From NCBI RefSeq assembly GCF_007970185.1, contig NZ_CP042431.1, positions 2,728,001-2,792,000 of the forward strand: a DNA stretch of 64,000 bases, in the 5' to 3' direction. Origin of the DNA: Pseudobacter ginsenosidimutans. GTDB lineage: Bacteria > Bacteroidota > Bacteroidia > Chitinophagales > Chitinophagaceae. Position 1 is the stretch's first letter. Every line of letters starts with the position of its first letter. The notes beneath the pieces are model-generated. The model made no database searches, was not told the origin of the DNA, and saw only the letters and a program-made list of their open reading frames with translations. Positions 17,482 to 27,217 of the stretch are shown piece by piece. Position numbers and translations under genes: made by a program.

Positions 17482-20400
17482 ATGCAAAAAACTGTTTATG
17501 GGCGGGACTGCCCCTTCATGCCTGAAGGTGTGCGGATAGACCGTCGTTTTATCAACCAAACTATGTTAGTAATGAAACTAACAATGGTATTACTGATCAC
17601 TTCGATCCTTACCGTGCATGCGAGAGGGTTTTCACAGCAGGTCACTTTCTCAGGAAAGAATGTTGAATTGCTGAAAGTATTCTCCGCCATCGAAACGCAA
17701 ACAGGCTTCTTCACCGTAGGCAGTCTGGAACTGCTGAAGCAGGCCAGCCCGGTTTCACTCCACGTAAAGGATATGCCGCTCGAGACATTGCTGCAACTGA
17801 TCCTGAAAGATCAGCCCATCGATTTCAAAATATCAGAGAAAACTATTTTCCTGTTCCGCAAACCCGGCCTCCCTGACAATGCTGTAAGACCTTCATCAAC
17901 TGCAGGACCCACCCCTATTTTGGTGAAAGGAGTTGTGCTGGGTGTAAATGACGTTCCTTTATTCGGAGCGAGCGTAAGCGTTGCAGGAACAGCTAACTAC
18001 GAATTCACTGATAACTTTGGAAAGTTTGAAATATCGGTAGAAAAAGGGCAGAAACTCAAAATCTCCTATGTGGGATACCAGCCCGTGGAATGGAAGGCTA
18101 CCAGTGAAAAAGTAACCATCGTAATGAAGCCGGCAGATAATAAGCTGGAAGACGTAGAAGTAGTGATCAATACAGGCTATCAGAAATTCAAACCCAATGA
18201 AATGGTGGGCTCTGTAGAAGTGTTCTCTGAAAAAATGCTGCAGAAGCAGGTTGGTACAAATATTCTGCAAAGACTAAAAGGCTTGTCGGCCGTTCTTCAG
18301 TTCAATAATAAGATCACCACATCCTCAGCTTCCGGCAATCCGCACAGCACTTTGAATATGACTATCAGGGGATGGAGTACCATCAACGGACCAACGGATC
18401 CACTGATCATTGTAGATAATTTTCCTTATCAGGGGAACATCGATAATATCAATCCCAATGATGTTGAATCGATCGTGATACTGAAAGATGCTGCCGCTGC
18501 CAGTATCTGGGGAGCGCGTGCAGGTAATGGGGTGATAGTGATCAACACCAAAAGAGGGAAGTTCGGTGCAAAACCTTCCTTCAGTATAAACTCCACTATC
18601 AACATAACTGAAAAACCTGACCTGTACAAATTGCCGCTGATGGGAAGTGCAGCTTATATAGATCAGGAACTGGCCATAGCCAATCAGAACGGAATACTGC
18701 TCTATCAGGAGAGATATGCACACACGCCGGTAGTGTCTGTACTCATAGACAGAAAAAAAGGATTGATCAGTGCAGAAGACTCCGCGGCAAAGATCGATTA
18801 CCTGAAATCTATCGATAGCCGTGAGCAATGGAATAAATATGTCTACCGGCATGCACTTACGCAGGATTACTCAATGAATGCATCGGGTGGCTCCAGCAAT
18901 ATCGCCTGGACCATCAGGGGCAACTATGTGAAAACATCGGGGAGCACACAAAACAAACAGGAGCGTGCTTCGATAGGGATCGGTAATGATTTTAGGATCA
19001 GTAGCAAACTGGATCTGCAGATCACTGCGGACTACTCACATCTTTCATCAAAGTCAGGCGCTCCGGAATTCAATGCAGTTAAAGCCAGGAATTTTATGGT
19101 GCCGCAAAGCATTCCCTATCTGCAACTGGCAGATGAGAACGGACAACCGGTAAGCCTCCTGAAAAAATACAACAGCCAGGTTTTGGATACGCTGGGAGGC
19201 GGTCGCCTGCTCGATTACAGCTATTACCCGCTTACAGACTGGCGGCATGATTACTCTACCGACAAAAGCAATACTTATTCCCTTGAAGCCATTCTGACCT
19301 ATAAGCCCATCAGCGATCTTCGCCTGCAGCTCTCAGCAAAAACAATGAAAGCGAACGCAACCTTTCGGACAGTGAGAGATAAGGAAAGTTATTATACGCG
19401 CGATGTTATCAACCAGTTTTCACAAATAGACCCGGTTACCAAAGTGGTGAACAGAGTAGTGCCCCCGGGCGATATCGTTTCAGTTGAAAATACTGAACTG
19501 ACCAACTTTGCCATCCGCGCACAGGGCACATACAATAAGCAATGGGGAGCACATGGCATCAATCTGATGGGAGGCCTGGACCTGTCTGATTTCAAAAGAG
19601 AGAAAAGCGGTCAGCTGATGGTAGGCTATAGTGAAGATCCATTGCTGTTCTCCCTTGTAAATATGGTAGACAGGTTCCCTGTTTGGTTTGAGGGAGAAAA
19701 TACAGTGGGCAACGTGTTGCAGGCCCAGTCCATAATGGGTATCAGAACATTCGTTGAGAGATTTGTTTCTACCACTGCCAGCATCTCTTACAATTACGAC
19801 GGCAGGTATGTTTTTTATTCCAACATGAGAAAAGACGGAGCGAATATCCTTGGTGTAAAAACAAACGACCGGTGGAGCCCTTTCTGGTCAGTTGGCGGAA
19901 GCTGGATCATCAATAAAGAAAAATTCTTTAACGCAGCCTGGGTGAATGGACTCACTTTCCGGACCAATGTTGGCATCTCAGGCAATGTGGATGTAACAAG
20001 AAGTTCCAATCCTGTAGGAAATATCAATCAGGGCATGCCCAATACCACTGTGCCTTATCCATATCTGATCATCGCAGATCCTCCGAATCCAAACCTCAGA
20101 TGGGAGAAGATAATACAAGTGAACTGGGCACTGGATTTTTCGTTGCTGAAAGACAGGCTCTCCGGATCTGTGGAGTATTACATCAAAAATGGCAGGGACC
20201 TGTACGGCAGTATACTTGCTGATTATACGCAATCGCCCAATATCAATGTGAAAGCAAATGCGGCTTCCATGGATGGAAGAGGAATTGACATTAGGCTCAA
20301 TGCGAAAATACTGGATGGAAAATTTGGCTGGAGATCCATGATCAACTTTGCAAGGATCACCAACAAGTTAAAGCAATACCACAATCAGGTGGCCATTGCC

Positions 20401-21117
20401 GGAGCCTTCAATCAAACAGTGGGTAGCAACGGAAACAGGATCCACGATAACATGTTATTATTTCCCGGGCAGAGTTTGTTCAGCGTAACCGCCATTCGTA
20501 CCATGGGAGTGAATAGCTCAGGCCAGGTGCTGTACCTGGTGAATGATAAACCTACCACAAATATTCTCGAGGTAATCAAGGATTTTGAGCAGAACGGAGA
20601 TAAGTCAAGCTCCTACGTTTACTTCGGACCAAGCGATCCGAAATTCAATTTCAATTTCAACAATTTTATCAGCTGGAAAAACTGGAGCCTGGCTGTAATT
20701 ACTCAGTTGAAATTTGGTTACTATTTCAAGAAGTTGCTGATAGAAGATGGTGCAACAGCTTCCAATCCTTACTATCACAAAGATTTTGAACAAAGATGGA
20801 AGCAGCCCGGTGATGAATTGCATACGAGGATTCCCAAATCAAATGGTGGATTGCTGAATTATGCCTACTTCAGTTCCGATCTGGTTCACAGGGCAGACAA
20901 TATCCGTATCGAGAATATACAGCTCTCGTATGACTTCGATATTAAGGAGCACCAGGTATTCAGGTCGATGCAGCTTGCGTTGAACATCAGCAATGTCGGC
21001 ATTGTGTGGAGAGCCAATAAAGAAGGGCTTGACCCGGATTATGACAGGTCCGGGAACTTTACGATGCCTAATCGGCCCATCAGAATGTGGAGCCTTAAAC
21101 TGATCGCCGGATTTTAA
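17482..21117 (+). CDS. SusC/RagA TonB-linked outer membrane transporter with STN domain
   Basis: A protein of 1211 residues from the ATG at 17482 (MQKTVYGRDCPF), the usual start of this class; the open frame reaches back to 17368. After a signal segment come an STN domain (about 53-125, QQVTFSGKNVELLKVFSAIE onward), a carboxypeptidase-like beta-sandwich (VKGVVLGVNDVPLFGASVSV), a plug (VEVFSEKMLQKQVG, AAAASIWGARAGNGVIVI) and the barrel. The STN domain lets it signal to FecR. The substrate is not evident: no glycoside hydrolase or polysaccharide gene lies nearby, so a peptide, siderophore or small molecule is as likely as a glycan. Confidence 0.92.
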   Translation: MQKTVYGRDCPFMPEGVRIDRRFINQTMLVMKLTMVLLITSILTVHARGFSQQVTFSGKNVELLKVFSAIETQTGFFTVGSLELLKQASPVSLHVKDMPLETLLQLILKDQPIDFKISEKTIFLFRKPGLPDNAVRPSSTAGPTPILVKGVVLGVNDVPLFGASVSVAGTANYEFTDNFGKFEISVEKGQKLKISYVGYQPVEWKATSEKVTIVMKPADNKLEDVEVVINTGYQKFKPNEMVGSVEVFSEKMLQKQVGTNILQRLKGLSAVLQFNNKITTSSASGNPHSTLNMTIRGWSTINGPTDPLIIVDNFPYQGNIDNINPNDVESIVILKDAAAASIWGARAGNGVIVINTKRGKFGAKPSFSINSTINITEKPDLYKLPLMGSAAYIDQELAIANQNGILLYQERYAHTPVVSVLIDRKKGLISAEDSAAKIDYLKSIDSREQWNKYVYRHALTQDYSMNASGGSSNIAWTIRGNYVKTSGSTQNKQERASIGIGNDFRISSKLDLQITADYSHLSSKSGAPEFNAVKARNFMVPQSIPYLQLADENGQPVSLLKKYNSQVLDTLGGGRLLDYSYYPLTDWRHDYSTDKSNTYSLEAILTYKPISDLRLQLSAKTMKANATFRTVRDKESYYTRDVINQFSQIDPVTKVVNRVVPPGDIVSVENTELTNFAIRAQGTYNKQWGAHGINLMGGLDLSDFKREKSGQLMVGYSEDPLLFSLVNMVDRFPVWFEGENTVGNVLQAQSIMGIRTFVERFVSTTASISYNYDGRYVFYSNMRKDGANILGVKTNDRWSPFWSVGGSWIINKEKFFNAAWVNGLTFRTNVGISGNVDVTRSSNPVGNINQGMPNTTVPYPYLIIADPPNPNLRWEKIIQVNWALDFSLLKDRLSGSVEYYIKNGRDLYGSILADYTQSPNINVKANAASMDGRGIDIRLNAKILDGKFGWRSMINFARITNKLKQYHNQVAIAGAFNQTVGSNGNRIHDNMLLFPGQSLFSVTAIRTMGVNSSGQVLYLVNDKPTTNILEVIKDFEQNGDKSSSYVYFGPSDPKFNFNFNNFISWKNWSLAVITQLKFGYYFKKLLIEDGATASNPYYHKDFEQRWKQPGDELHTRIPKSNGGLLNYAYFSSDLVHRADNIRIENIQLSYDFDIKEHQVFRSMQLALNISNVGIVWRANKEGLDPDYDRSGNFTMPNRPIRMWSLKLIAGF

Positions 21118-21137
21118 ACACCACCTAAAAAAATGAC

Positions 21138-22496
21138 ATGAAACAGCTGTTCATACTTTTTGCAGCATTCATCCTGCCGGGCTGTAACAAATTCCTCGAC
21201 AAGCCGGGAGATCCAACCAGAAAGGTCCCAAAGACTGTGGCGGATGTGCAGATGCTGCTGGATCAGCCTTTGGCCAATGGAAGCACATTCATAGGCGCAG
21301 ATGAATATTATGTGAGTGCTGCGTTTTGGCTATACATGATGGAGGCCAACGCAAACTATTACTTTACCTGGTTGCCCAATAACAATACGGCAATGGTGGG
21401 GAGGGATTTCTGGAAAGAATCCTACAATGCAATATTCAACACCAATGTTGGAATTGAAATACTGAACAAAGTACCGGTAACTGCCGCCAACAAAAAAGAA
21501 TGGGAGTTGGCAAAGGGATCTGCTCATTTCGTCAGGGCCTGGTCTTTTCTCTCCGTTGCCTGGCTTTATGCCAACACCTGGCATGAAGAGAGATCGAAAA
21601 ATGACCTGGGCGCAGTAATTGATCTTGATTCTGATTTCCTCAATAAATTATCACGGTCTACTGTAGCCGAAACATACGATCAGATCCTCAAAGATGCGCA
21701 GGAAGCTGTAAAGTATCTTCCCTTATACCCTGATAATCCGGTAAGGCCATCCAGGCTGGCAGCATATGGTTTGCTGGCAAGAATTTATCTCTCCATGAGA
21801 AAATATGATGAAGCGCTTCAGCAATGCAATCTTTACCTCGCGGAATTGAATGCACTCCTGGATTACAACAATCCTGCAGAAGTGCAGGTGGATAATGATT
21901 ATCCTTTTTCGTTGTTCAATAAAGAGGTGATCTACAATAATGCATCTGTATATTCCGGCAGCACTTTTTATCCGCTGGATTTCAATACCGTGGCTGTAGA
22001 TACGGGCATCATCAAATCCTTTCACAACAATGATCTGCGGAAGAGGGCCTTCTTCAAAGATTATGGAGAGTTCTGGCAGTTTGCAGGAAGCTCGATGTAT
22101 GAAACACCTATGACAGGTATCTGTACAGATGAGTTGTACATCACACGCGCAGAATGTTATGCCAGGCAAGGGGAAACAGGTAAAGCCATGAAAGATCTCA
22201 ATGACCTGCTCATTACCCGGTGGACATCGGGCACATTCGTTCCCTTTACAGCCAGTACAAAAGAAGAAGCGCTGACAATCATTCTGGATGAAAGAAAAAA
22301 GGAGTTGCTTTTCCGCGGACTGCGTTGGATGGACATCAAACGCCTGAATGAAGAAGGAGCGAATATCTCCATCATCAGGAAATCTCCTGATCATACTAAA
22401 ACAGGCGTGCTTCTACCCGGCAGCCCACGCTTTGCCATGCAATTGCCGGAAGATCTTGTAATCAATTTCGGATACCAGCAGAACCCCAAAGAATAA
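21138..22496 (+). CDS. SusD/RagB family outer membrane lipoprotein
   Basis: A 452-residue substrate-binding lipoprotein that caps the SusC barrel. The lipobox is AAFILPGC with Cys at residue 16, followed by NKFLDKPGDP. TPR-like helices run through the first half, and the C-terminal LDERKKELLFRGLRWMDIKR is the classic SusD signature. It starts 20 bases after susC. Downstream, 80 bases away and in the same direction, is an ABC transporter instead of degradative enzymes. Confidence 0.94.
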   Translation: MKQLFILFAAFILPGCNKFLDKPGDPTRKVPKTVADVQMLLDQPLANGSTFIGADEYYVSAAFWLYMMEANANYYFTWLPNNNTAMVGRDFWKESYNAIFNTNVGIEILNKVPVTAANKKEWELAKGSAHFVRAWSFLSVAWLYANTWHEERSKNDLGAVIDLDSDFLNKLSRSTVAETYDQILKDAQEAVKYLPLYPDNPVRPSRLAAYGLLARIYLSMRKYDEALQQCNLYLAELNALLDYNNPAEVQVDNDYPFSLFNKEVIYNNASVYSGSTFYPLDFNTVAVDTGIIKSFHNNDLRKRAFFKDYGEFWQFAGSSMYETPMTGICTDELYITRAECYARQGETGKAMKDLNDLLITRWTSGTFVPFTASTKEEALTIILDERKKELLFRGLRWMDIKRLNEEGANISIIRKSPDHTKTGVLLPGSPRFAMQLPEDLVINFGYQQNPKE

Positions 22497-22575
22497 TCTG
22501 ACATAAGGGAAATCACTTTTTGAATACACGCAGCAGTGCGTGCAGGGGATCATTTTGCCATAAAAATTAACATCA

Positions 22576-23499
22576 ATGGAAACACCAATTGTAAGTGTTC
22601 GGCATCTTTCTCACCGCTACAATGTTCAGTGGGCGGTGAATGATGTAAGCTTTGAATTGTCCGCAAGAGGCGTATACGGTTTGCTGGGCGCCAATGGAGC
22701 CGGCAAGTCTACCATCATGAATATCATGTGTGGTGTGCTCAATCAAACCAAAGGAGACGTATTCATAAAAGGCATCGATATGCTGGCACAGCCGGTGGCT
22801 GCCAAAAAGCTGATCGGCTTTCTTCCCCAGACGCCTCCCTTGCAATCCGAGCTTACTGTAGAAGAGTTTCTGACGCATTGCGCCAGGATCAGGCTGATGC
22901 CTAAGAATACCATCAAAGCCGCAGTGGATGAAGTGATGCAGAAATGCAATGTTGCTCATTTCAGCCGAAGGCTCATCGGAAATCTATCGGGAGGTTATCA
23001 GCAACGTGTTGGTATTGCACAAGCCATTATCCACCGGCCGGAGTTTGTGGTGATGGATGAACCTACCAATGGTCTCGATCCCAATCAGATCATCGAGATC
23101 AGAACGCTGATCAGAGAGATCGCTGAAGACCGGACCGTAGTACTGTCTACGCATATTCTGCAGGAAGTGCAGGCTATCTGCGATCATATCTGGATGATCA
23201 ATGAAGGCAAGTTTGTTTTTTCCGGAACGCTCCATGAATTTGATAACTACATACTGCCATCATCACTGATGGTTACCATGATGAATCCGCCTTCACTAGC
23301 TGAATTACAACAGCTGGAAGGCGTGCAGCAGGCAGAAGCCATCGACCGGAATAAATTCCGCATCCGCTATACAGATGCACAGGAAGTGACCGACCTCCTT
23401 GTTCTGCATAGCGGGCGCAACAACTGGCGTATCAGTGAGCTATCCCTTGAAAAATATTCGCTAGACAATATTTTCTCCGAACTGTCCCGGAAAAAATAA
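22576..23499 (+). CDS. ABC transporter ATP-binding protein (GldA-like)
   Basis: A 307-residue ATPase with Walker A GANGAGKST (38-46), signature LSGGYQQR (137-144) and Walker B FVVMDEPTNGLD (157-168). The C-terminal extension is typical of ABC-2 type exporters and of GldA. It is followed 27 bases later by a fused permease/GldG-like gene, its obvious partner. Similarity to gliding components is by family; the fusion of the partner argues against the dedicated gliding transporter. Confidence 0.92.
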   Translation: METPIVSVRHLSHRYNVQWAVNDVSFELSARGVYGLLGANGAGKSTIMNIMCGVLNQTKGDVFIKGIDMLAQPVAAKKLIGFLPQTPPLQSELTVEEFLTHCARIRLMPKNTIKAAVDEVMQKCNVAHFSRRLIGNLSGGYQQRVGIAQAIIHRPEFVVMDEPTNGLDPNQIIEIRTLIREIAEDRTVVLSTHILQEVQAICDHIWMINEGKFVFSGTLHEFDNYILPSSLMVTMMNPPSLAELQQLEGVQQAEAIDRNKFRIRYTDAQEVTDLLVLHSGRNNWRISELSLEKYSLDNIFSELSRKK

Positions 23500-23525
23500 G
23501 AATCGTTCTGTAAAAAACTATCATT

Positions 23526-25829
23526 ATGAAAGTCATTTTAGATATTACTTCCAACGAATTAAGGAAGTTGTTCTATTCGCCCATCGCCTGGTTTGTGATG
23601 GTAATATTTGCATTCCAGGGAGCCGGCGCATTTGCTGCTTCGTTCGGGTACTATGTTCACCTGAAAAATGCCGGGGCACTGATGTATATCAAGGATGTTA
23701 CCTATGCAGTGTTCTCCAGTGAAATGATGGGGATGTATGGAGCTGTGCCATCCATCATGTATCTTTTTATTCCACTGATAACCATGAATGCCATCAGCCG
23801 CGAAAAAGGAACTGGCGGTATCAAACTTTTGTATTCTTCTCCTGTAAGCAATTCACAGATCATACTCGGAAAGTACCTGGCGCTTGTACTTTTCATCTTA
23901 CTGCTGGTGCTCTTCATTTTCATCTTTGGCCTTTACGGCATGCTCAATATTGCAAATGCAGACAAGGGTCTTATTTTCTGCGGCCTGTTGGGACTGTTTC
24001 TGCTTGGTTGTGTGTATGCCGCGCTGGGATTATTTATGTCGTCCATCACTGTTTACCCGATTGTGGCAGCTATAAGCACCATGTGTCTGCTGGCATTTCT
24101 TCATTTTGCAGATCATTGGGGGCAGGGAACAAAATTCATTCGTGATATTACCTACTGGCTTTCATTGAAAGGACGGGTAAATACATTTATCAAAGGGATG
24201 ATCACCACGGAGGATGTAATTTATTTTATTGCCGTGATCGCTTTTGCGCTGTCACTGGCGGTGATCAAGCTGAATGCAGCCCGTACAAGACGATCCCGCA
24301 GGCAGGTAGCCATGCAATACATCATTGCTTCATTGGCGATGGCAATAACCGGTTATGTAACTTCCATGCCATCTTTCAAATTCTATCACGATGTTACACA
24401 TACGCAGCGAAATACAATTTCTGAAGAAAGCCAGAAAGTGATGCGCAAGGTGGAAGATAATATTCTTATTACTTCCTACACCAATATGCAGGATGCCAAT
24501 ACCCTGGCTACCGCATTGCCGAACAGCTACATGATAGATGTACATCGGTTTGAAGAATATACCCGCTTCAAACCAACCATGCAGCTCGATTATGAATACT
24601 ACTACAAGAAAATGCCTACAGGGTTCTATACCGAAAAATATCCAACCCTGAATGATGAGCAGTTGATGGATACTCTTCGTAAACAAAATGATTTCGATTT
24701 CAAAATTGTTCCACATCAGAACCTCGCAGGTAAAGTTGATCTGTCCGGGGAAGATTACCGGTTTGTAAGAGAGATCAAATTGGGCAATGGAAAGAAAACC
24801 TTCCTGCGGATCTTCAACGATAACAATATTTTTCCGGATGAAGGTCAGATCACTGCTGCATTCAAAAGACTGGTTGACACGCTGCCCCAGGTAGGTTTTG
24901 TAACCGGACACGGAGAACGCAGCTTCGATATTACCAATGAGCGGGGATACAATACATTCACGCAGGAAAAAACTTTCCGCTATTCACTTATCAATAATGG
25001 GTTCGATTTTGAAAAAGTGGAACTGGGCAAACCTGTGCCCGAACATATTTCAATTCTGGTGATAGCAGATCCCCGTCAGGATTTCACTGAAACTGAATTG
25101 AATAATTTTCAAGCCTATGTAAACAAGGGAGGAAACCTGATCATTGCAGGGGAACCAACTCGGCAGGCGATCACCAATAAGCTCGTTGGCCCGCTGGGCG
25201 TGAATATGATGCCCGGGGTTATCTATCAGCCCAAACAGAATGTACTTTCTGAAGTAATGCTGGCAAAACCGGTGATACCGGCTGAATGGAATTCACCCTG
25301 GCTTAAGATGTCGAAAGACAGAAGGCAGCAGATGGTAATGGATCAGGCCTGTCCGCTGGAATTCACCGGCAGTAATGGTTTTGTGGCAACATCCGTTTGC
25401 GTTACCGATACTACACCCGGATGGGTTGAACTGGAGAGCACTGATTTTGAAAATAATCCACCCGTTTTCAATCCTGCTGCAGGTGAAAAGAAAGAACCAT
25501 TCTCTTCAGCGATGGCACTTTCGAGAAAAGTAAATCAGAAGCAACAGAAGATACTGGTAACAGGAGATGCAGACTGGATGAGCAATATGGAACTGCAGAC
25601 CTTTCGAAAAGATACATGGGCAGCCAACTTCGAATTCATCTGTACTGCTTTCTACTGGCTCTCCGATGGCAAAGCGCCCATCAATACCAGCAAACCTGAA
25701 CCGATCGATAATGATATTTCCGTGAACAGGGAACAATGGAAACTGCCTTCCTTCCTGCTCAAATGGGGTGTCTCCTTTCTGTTGCTGGCAGCAGGAGTAA
25801 CAGTTTGGGTACGTCGCAGGAGAAGATAA
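23526..25829 (+). CDS. Fused ABC-2 permease and GldG-like protein
   Basis: A 767-residue membrane protein. The first 260 residues form an ABC-2 permease with about six helices (GldF-like: ISREKGTGGIKLLYSSPVSNSQIILGKYLA). A seventh helix at about 262-280 leads into a GldG/ABC_transp_aux domain (GHGERSFDITNERGYN, ILVIADPRQDF, GGNLIIAGEP), and a last helix lies near 748-762, followed by a basic tail. In F. johnsoniae GldF and GldG are separate, so this is a family relative. With the preceding ATPase it should form a complete transporter of unknown substrate. Confidence 0.88.
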   Translation: MKVILDITSNELRKLFYSPIAWFVMVIFAFQGAGAFAASFGYYVHLKNAGALMYIKDVTYAVFSSEMMGMYGAVPSIMYLFIPLITMNAISREKGTGGIKLLYSSPVSNSQIILGKYLALVLFILLLVLFIFIFGLYGMLNIANADKGLIFCGLLGLFLLGCVYAALGLFMSSITVYPIVAAISTMCLLAFLHFADHWGQGTKFIRDITYWLSLKGRVNTFIKGMITTEDVIYFIAVIAFALSLAVIKLNAARTRRSRRQVAMQYIIASLAMAITGYVTSMPSFKFYHDVTHTQRNTISEESQKVMRKVEDNILITSYTNMQDANTLATALPNSYMIDVHRFEEYTRFKPTMQLDYEYYYKKMPTGFYTEKYPTLNDEQLMDTLRKQNDFDFKIVPHQNLAGKVDLSGEDYRFVREIKLGNGKKTFLRIFNDNNIFPDEGQITAAFKRLVDTLPQVGFVTGHGERSFDITNERGYNTFTQEKTFRYSLINNGFDFEKVELGKPVPEHISILVIADPRQDFTETELNNFQAYVNKGGNLIIAGEPTRQAITNKLVGPLGVNMMPGVIYQPKQNVLSEVMLAKPVIPAEWNSPWLKMSKDRRQQMVMDQACPLEFTGSNGFVATSVCVTDTTPGWVELESTDFENNPPVFNPAAGEKKEPFSSAMALSRKVNQKQQKILVTGDADWMSNMELQTFRKDTWAANFEFICTAFYWLSDGKAPINTSKPEPIDNDISVNREQWKLPSFLLKWGVSFLLLAAGVTVWVRRRRR

Positions 25830-25856
25830 CCGAAGCCTTCATCAAAATAATCCGCT

Positions 25857-27206
25857 TTGCATTTCATAATCGATAGTCAAACCCTTGAAGATCTGAAGAT
25901 CTTCGGCAAAAAAGGACAGGATTCAGTTTACGCGCTGTTTAACCGGACTGTTACCAGTGGCGGAGCGGAGCAGCTTCAGCATATGTTCAGGTTTCCTTTG
26001 TCTGATGCATCAGTGATCAGCAGGAGAGCAGCTGTGATCCGTTTTTTTCAGCAATACCAACTGGCATTGGTTGCAAAGCATAGCGAGTATGAATCGGCAA
26101 TCCTGTATCTCAACATGCGCGATCAGCGAAGCAAGCTGAACCATGATGAACAATTCCTTAGCCGGATGATAAGATCCGTGATGCGGTCCGACATTGAATT
26201 CAGGACCATCAAAAAAGGGATACTGTCTCTTATTCAGCTGATGCGTTCACTGAAAGATTTCCTGAAGAAGATTGAGCCATTGCTCACAGAAAATACAGCT
26301 TTCAGAGAAGAACATGAAGCCATGAACAGGTTGTTGTCAACTCCTGAATGGCAGGTGTTCTTTGAGAAAAAATCTTTGACGCCCTGTTACAGTTCTTTGG
26401 TGTTTTTCGATCAGTTGCTGCGCTTCCGTTTCTACGATGAAGTGCGGCAACTTCTTTCCCTGATCTCTTCCATGGATGTTTATATATCCGTAGCTGCTGT
26501 TGCAGATGCAGCGGGGTTAGTGTTTCCCACTGCATTGCCGCAGGAGAACAACCTGTTGCAGCTGGCTGAAGTATGGCATCCGCATCTCCGAAAGCCGGTT
26601 GCCAACAGTGTTGTATTCTCGGCTGATCAACAGCTGGTTTTTCTTACCGGAGCGAATATGGCAGGCAAATCAACTTTCATGAAATCCGTTGGTATTGCGG
26701 TTTACCTGGCACATATGGGTTTTCCGGTTCCTGCAAAAGAGATGAGGTTCTCTGTGATGGACGGCATGCTCACTATCATCAATCTGCCTGATAATCTCAA
26801 CAGCGGTTACAGCCATTTTTATACGGAAGTACTTCGCGTAAAGAAAGTGGCTATCCAGTTGCAGCAGGGCAAACGGATGATGGTACTGATTGATGAATTG
26901 TTCAGAGGGACCAATGTGAAAGATGCGCTGGAAGCCACCGTTGCAGTAACAGGGAAATTTGCTAAGTACAGGAACAGTGCCTTCATTGTATCGAGCCATA
27001 TCATGGAAGCAGCAGAATTGCTCAGGCAGCACTTTACTCAGATTAATTTTCAATTCCTGCCCACGCTCATGGAAGGCAATCTGCCTGTGTATCCCCGGAA
27101 ACTTGAAACAGGGATTTCGGCAGACCGGCATGGAATGATCATCATACAGAATGAAGGCATTCTCTCCATGTTAAATCAATCGCTCAATGAACCAATACAT
27201 ACCTGA
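25857..27206 (+). CDS. MutS-like ATPase, first of a tandem pair (TTG start)
   Basis: A 449-residue MutS-related protein with only the core/lever region and the ATPase domain. Motifs are Walker A GANMAGKST (265-273), Walker B VLIDELFRGTN (343-353, D346 and E347) and the His loop IVSSHIMEAAE. The mismatch-recognition and connector domains of MutS1 are absent, so classical mismatch repair is unlikely. The start is TTG at 25857; aligning HFIIDSQTLEDL with EFLADKQTLLDL of the next gene places both first codons together. The gap to the neighbour is 11 bases, so they are co-transcribed and may form a heterodimer. Confidence 0.85.
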   Translation: MHFIIDSQTLEDLKIFGKKGQDSVYALFNRTVTSGGAEQLQHMFRFPLSDASVISRRAAVIRFFQQYQLALVAKHSEYESAILYLNMRDQRSKLNHDEQFLSRMIRSVMRSDIEFRTIKKGILSLIQLMRSLKDFLKKIEPLLTENTAFREEHEAMNRLLSTPEWQVFFEKKSLTPCYSSLVFFDQLLRFRFYDEVRQLLSLISSMDVYISVAAVADAAGLVFPTALPQENNLLQLAEVWHPHLRKPVANSVVFSADQQLVFLTGANMAGKSTFMKSVGIAVYLAHMGFPVPAKEMRFSVMDGMLTIINLPDNLNSGYSHFYTEVLRVKKVAIQLQQGKRMMVLIDELFRGTNVKDALEATVAVTGKFAKYRNSAFIVSSHIMEAAELLRQHFTQINFQFLPTLMEGNLPVYPRKLETGISADRHGMIIIQNEGILSMLNQSLNEPIHT

Positions 27207-27217
27207 AATTAATTACG

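Noticed and set aside
22576-25829. True gliding-motility GldA-GldF-GldG transporter
   Set aside because: GldF and GldG are separate proteins in gliding organisms; here they are fused and sit in a SusCD locus, so only family membership is claimed.
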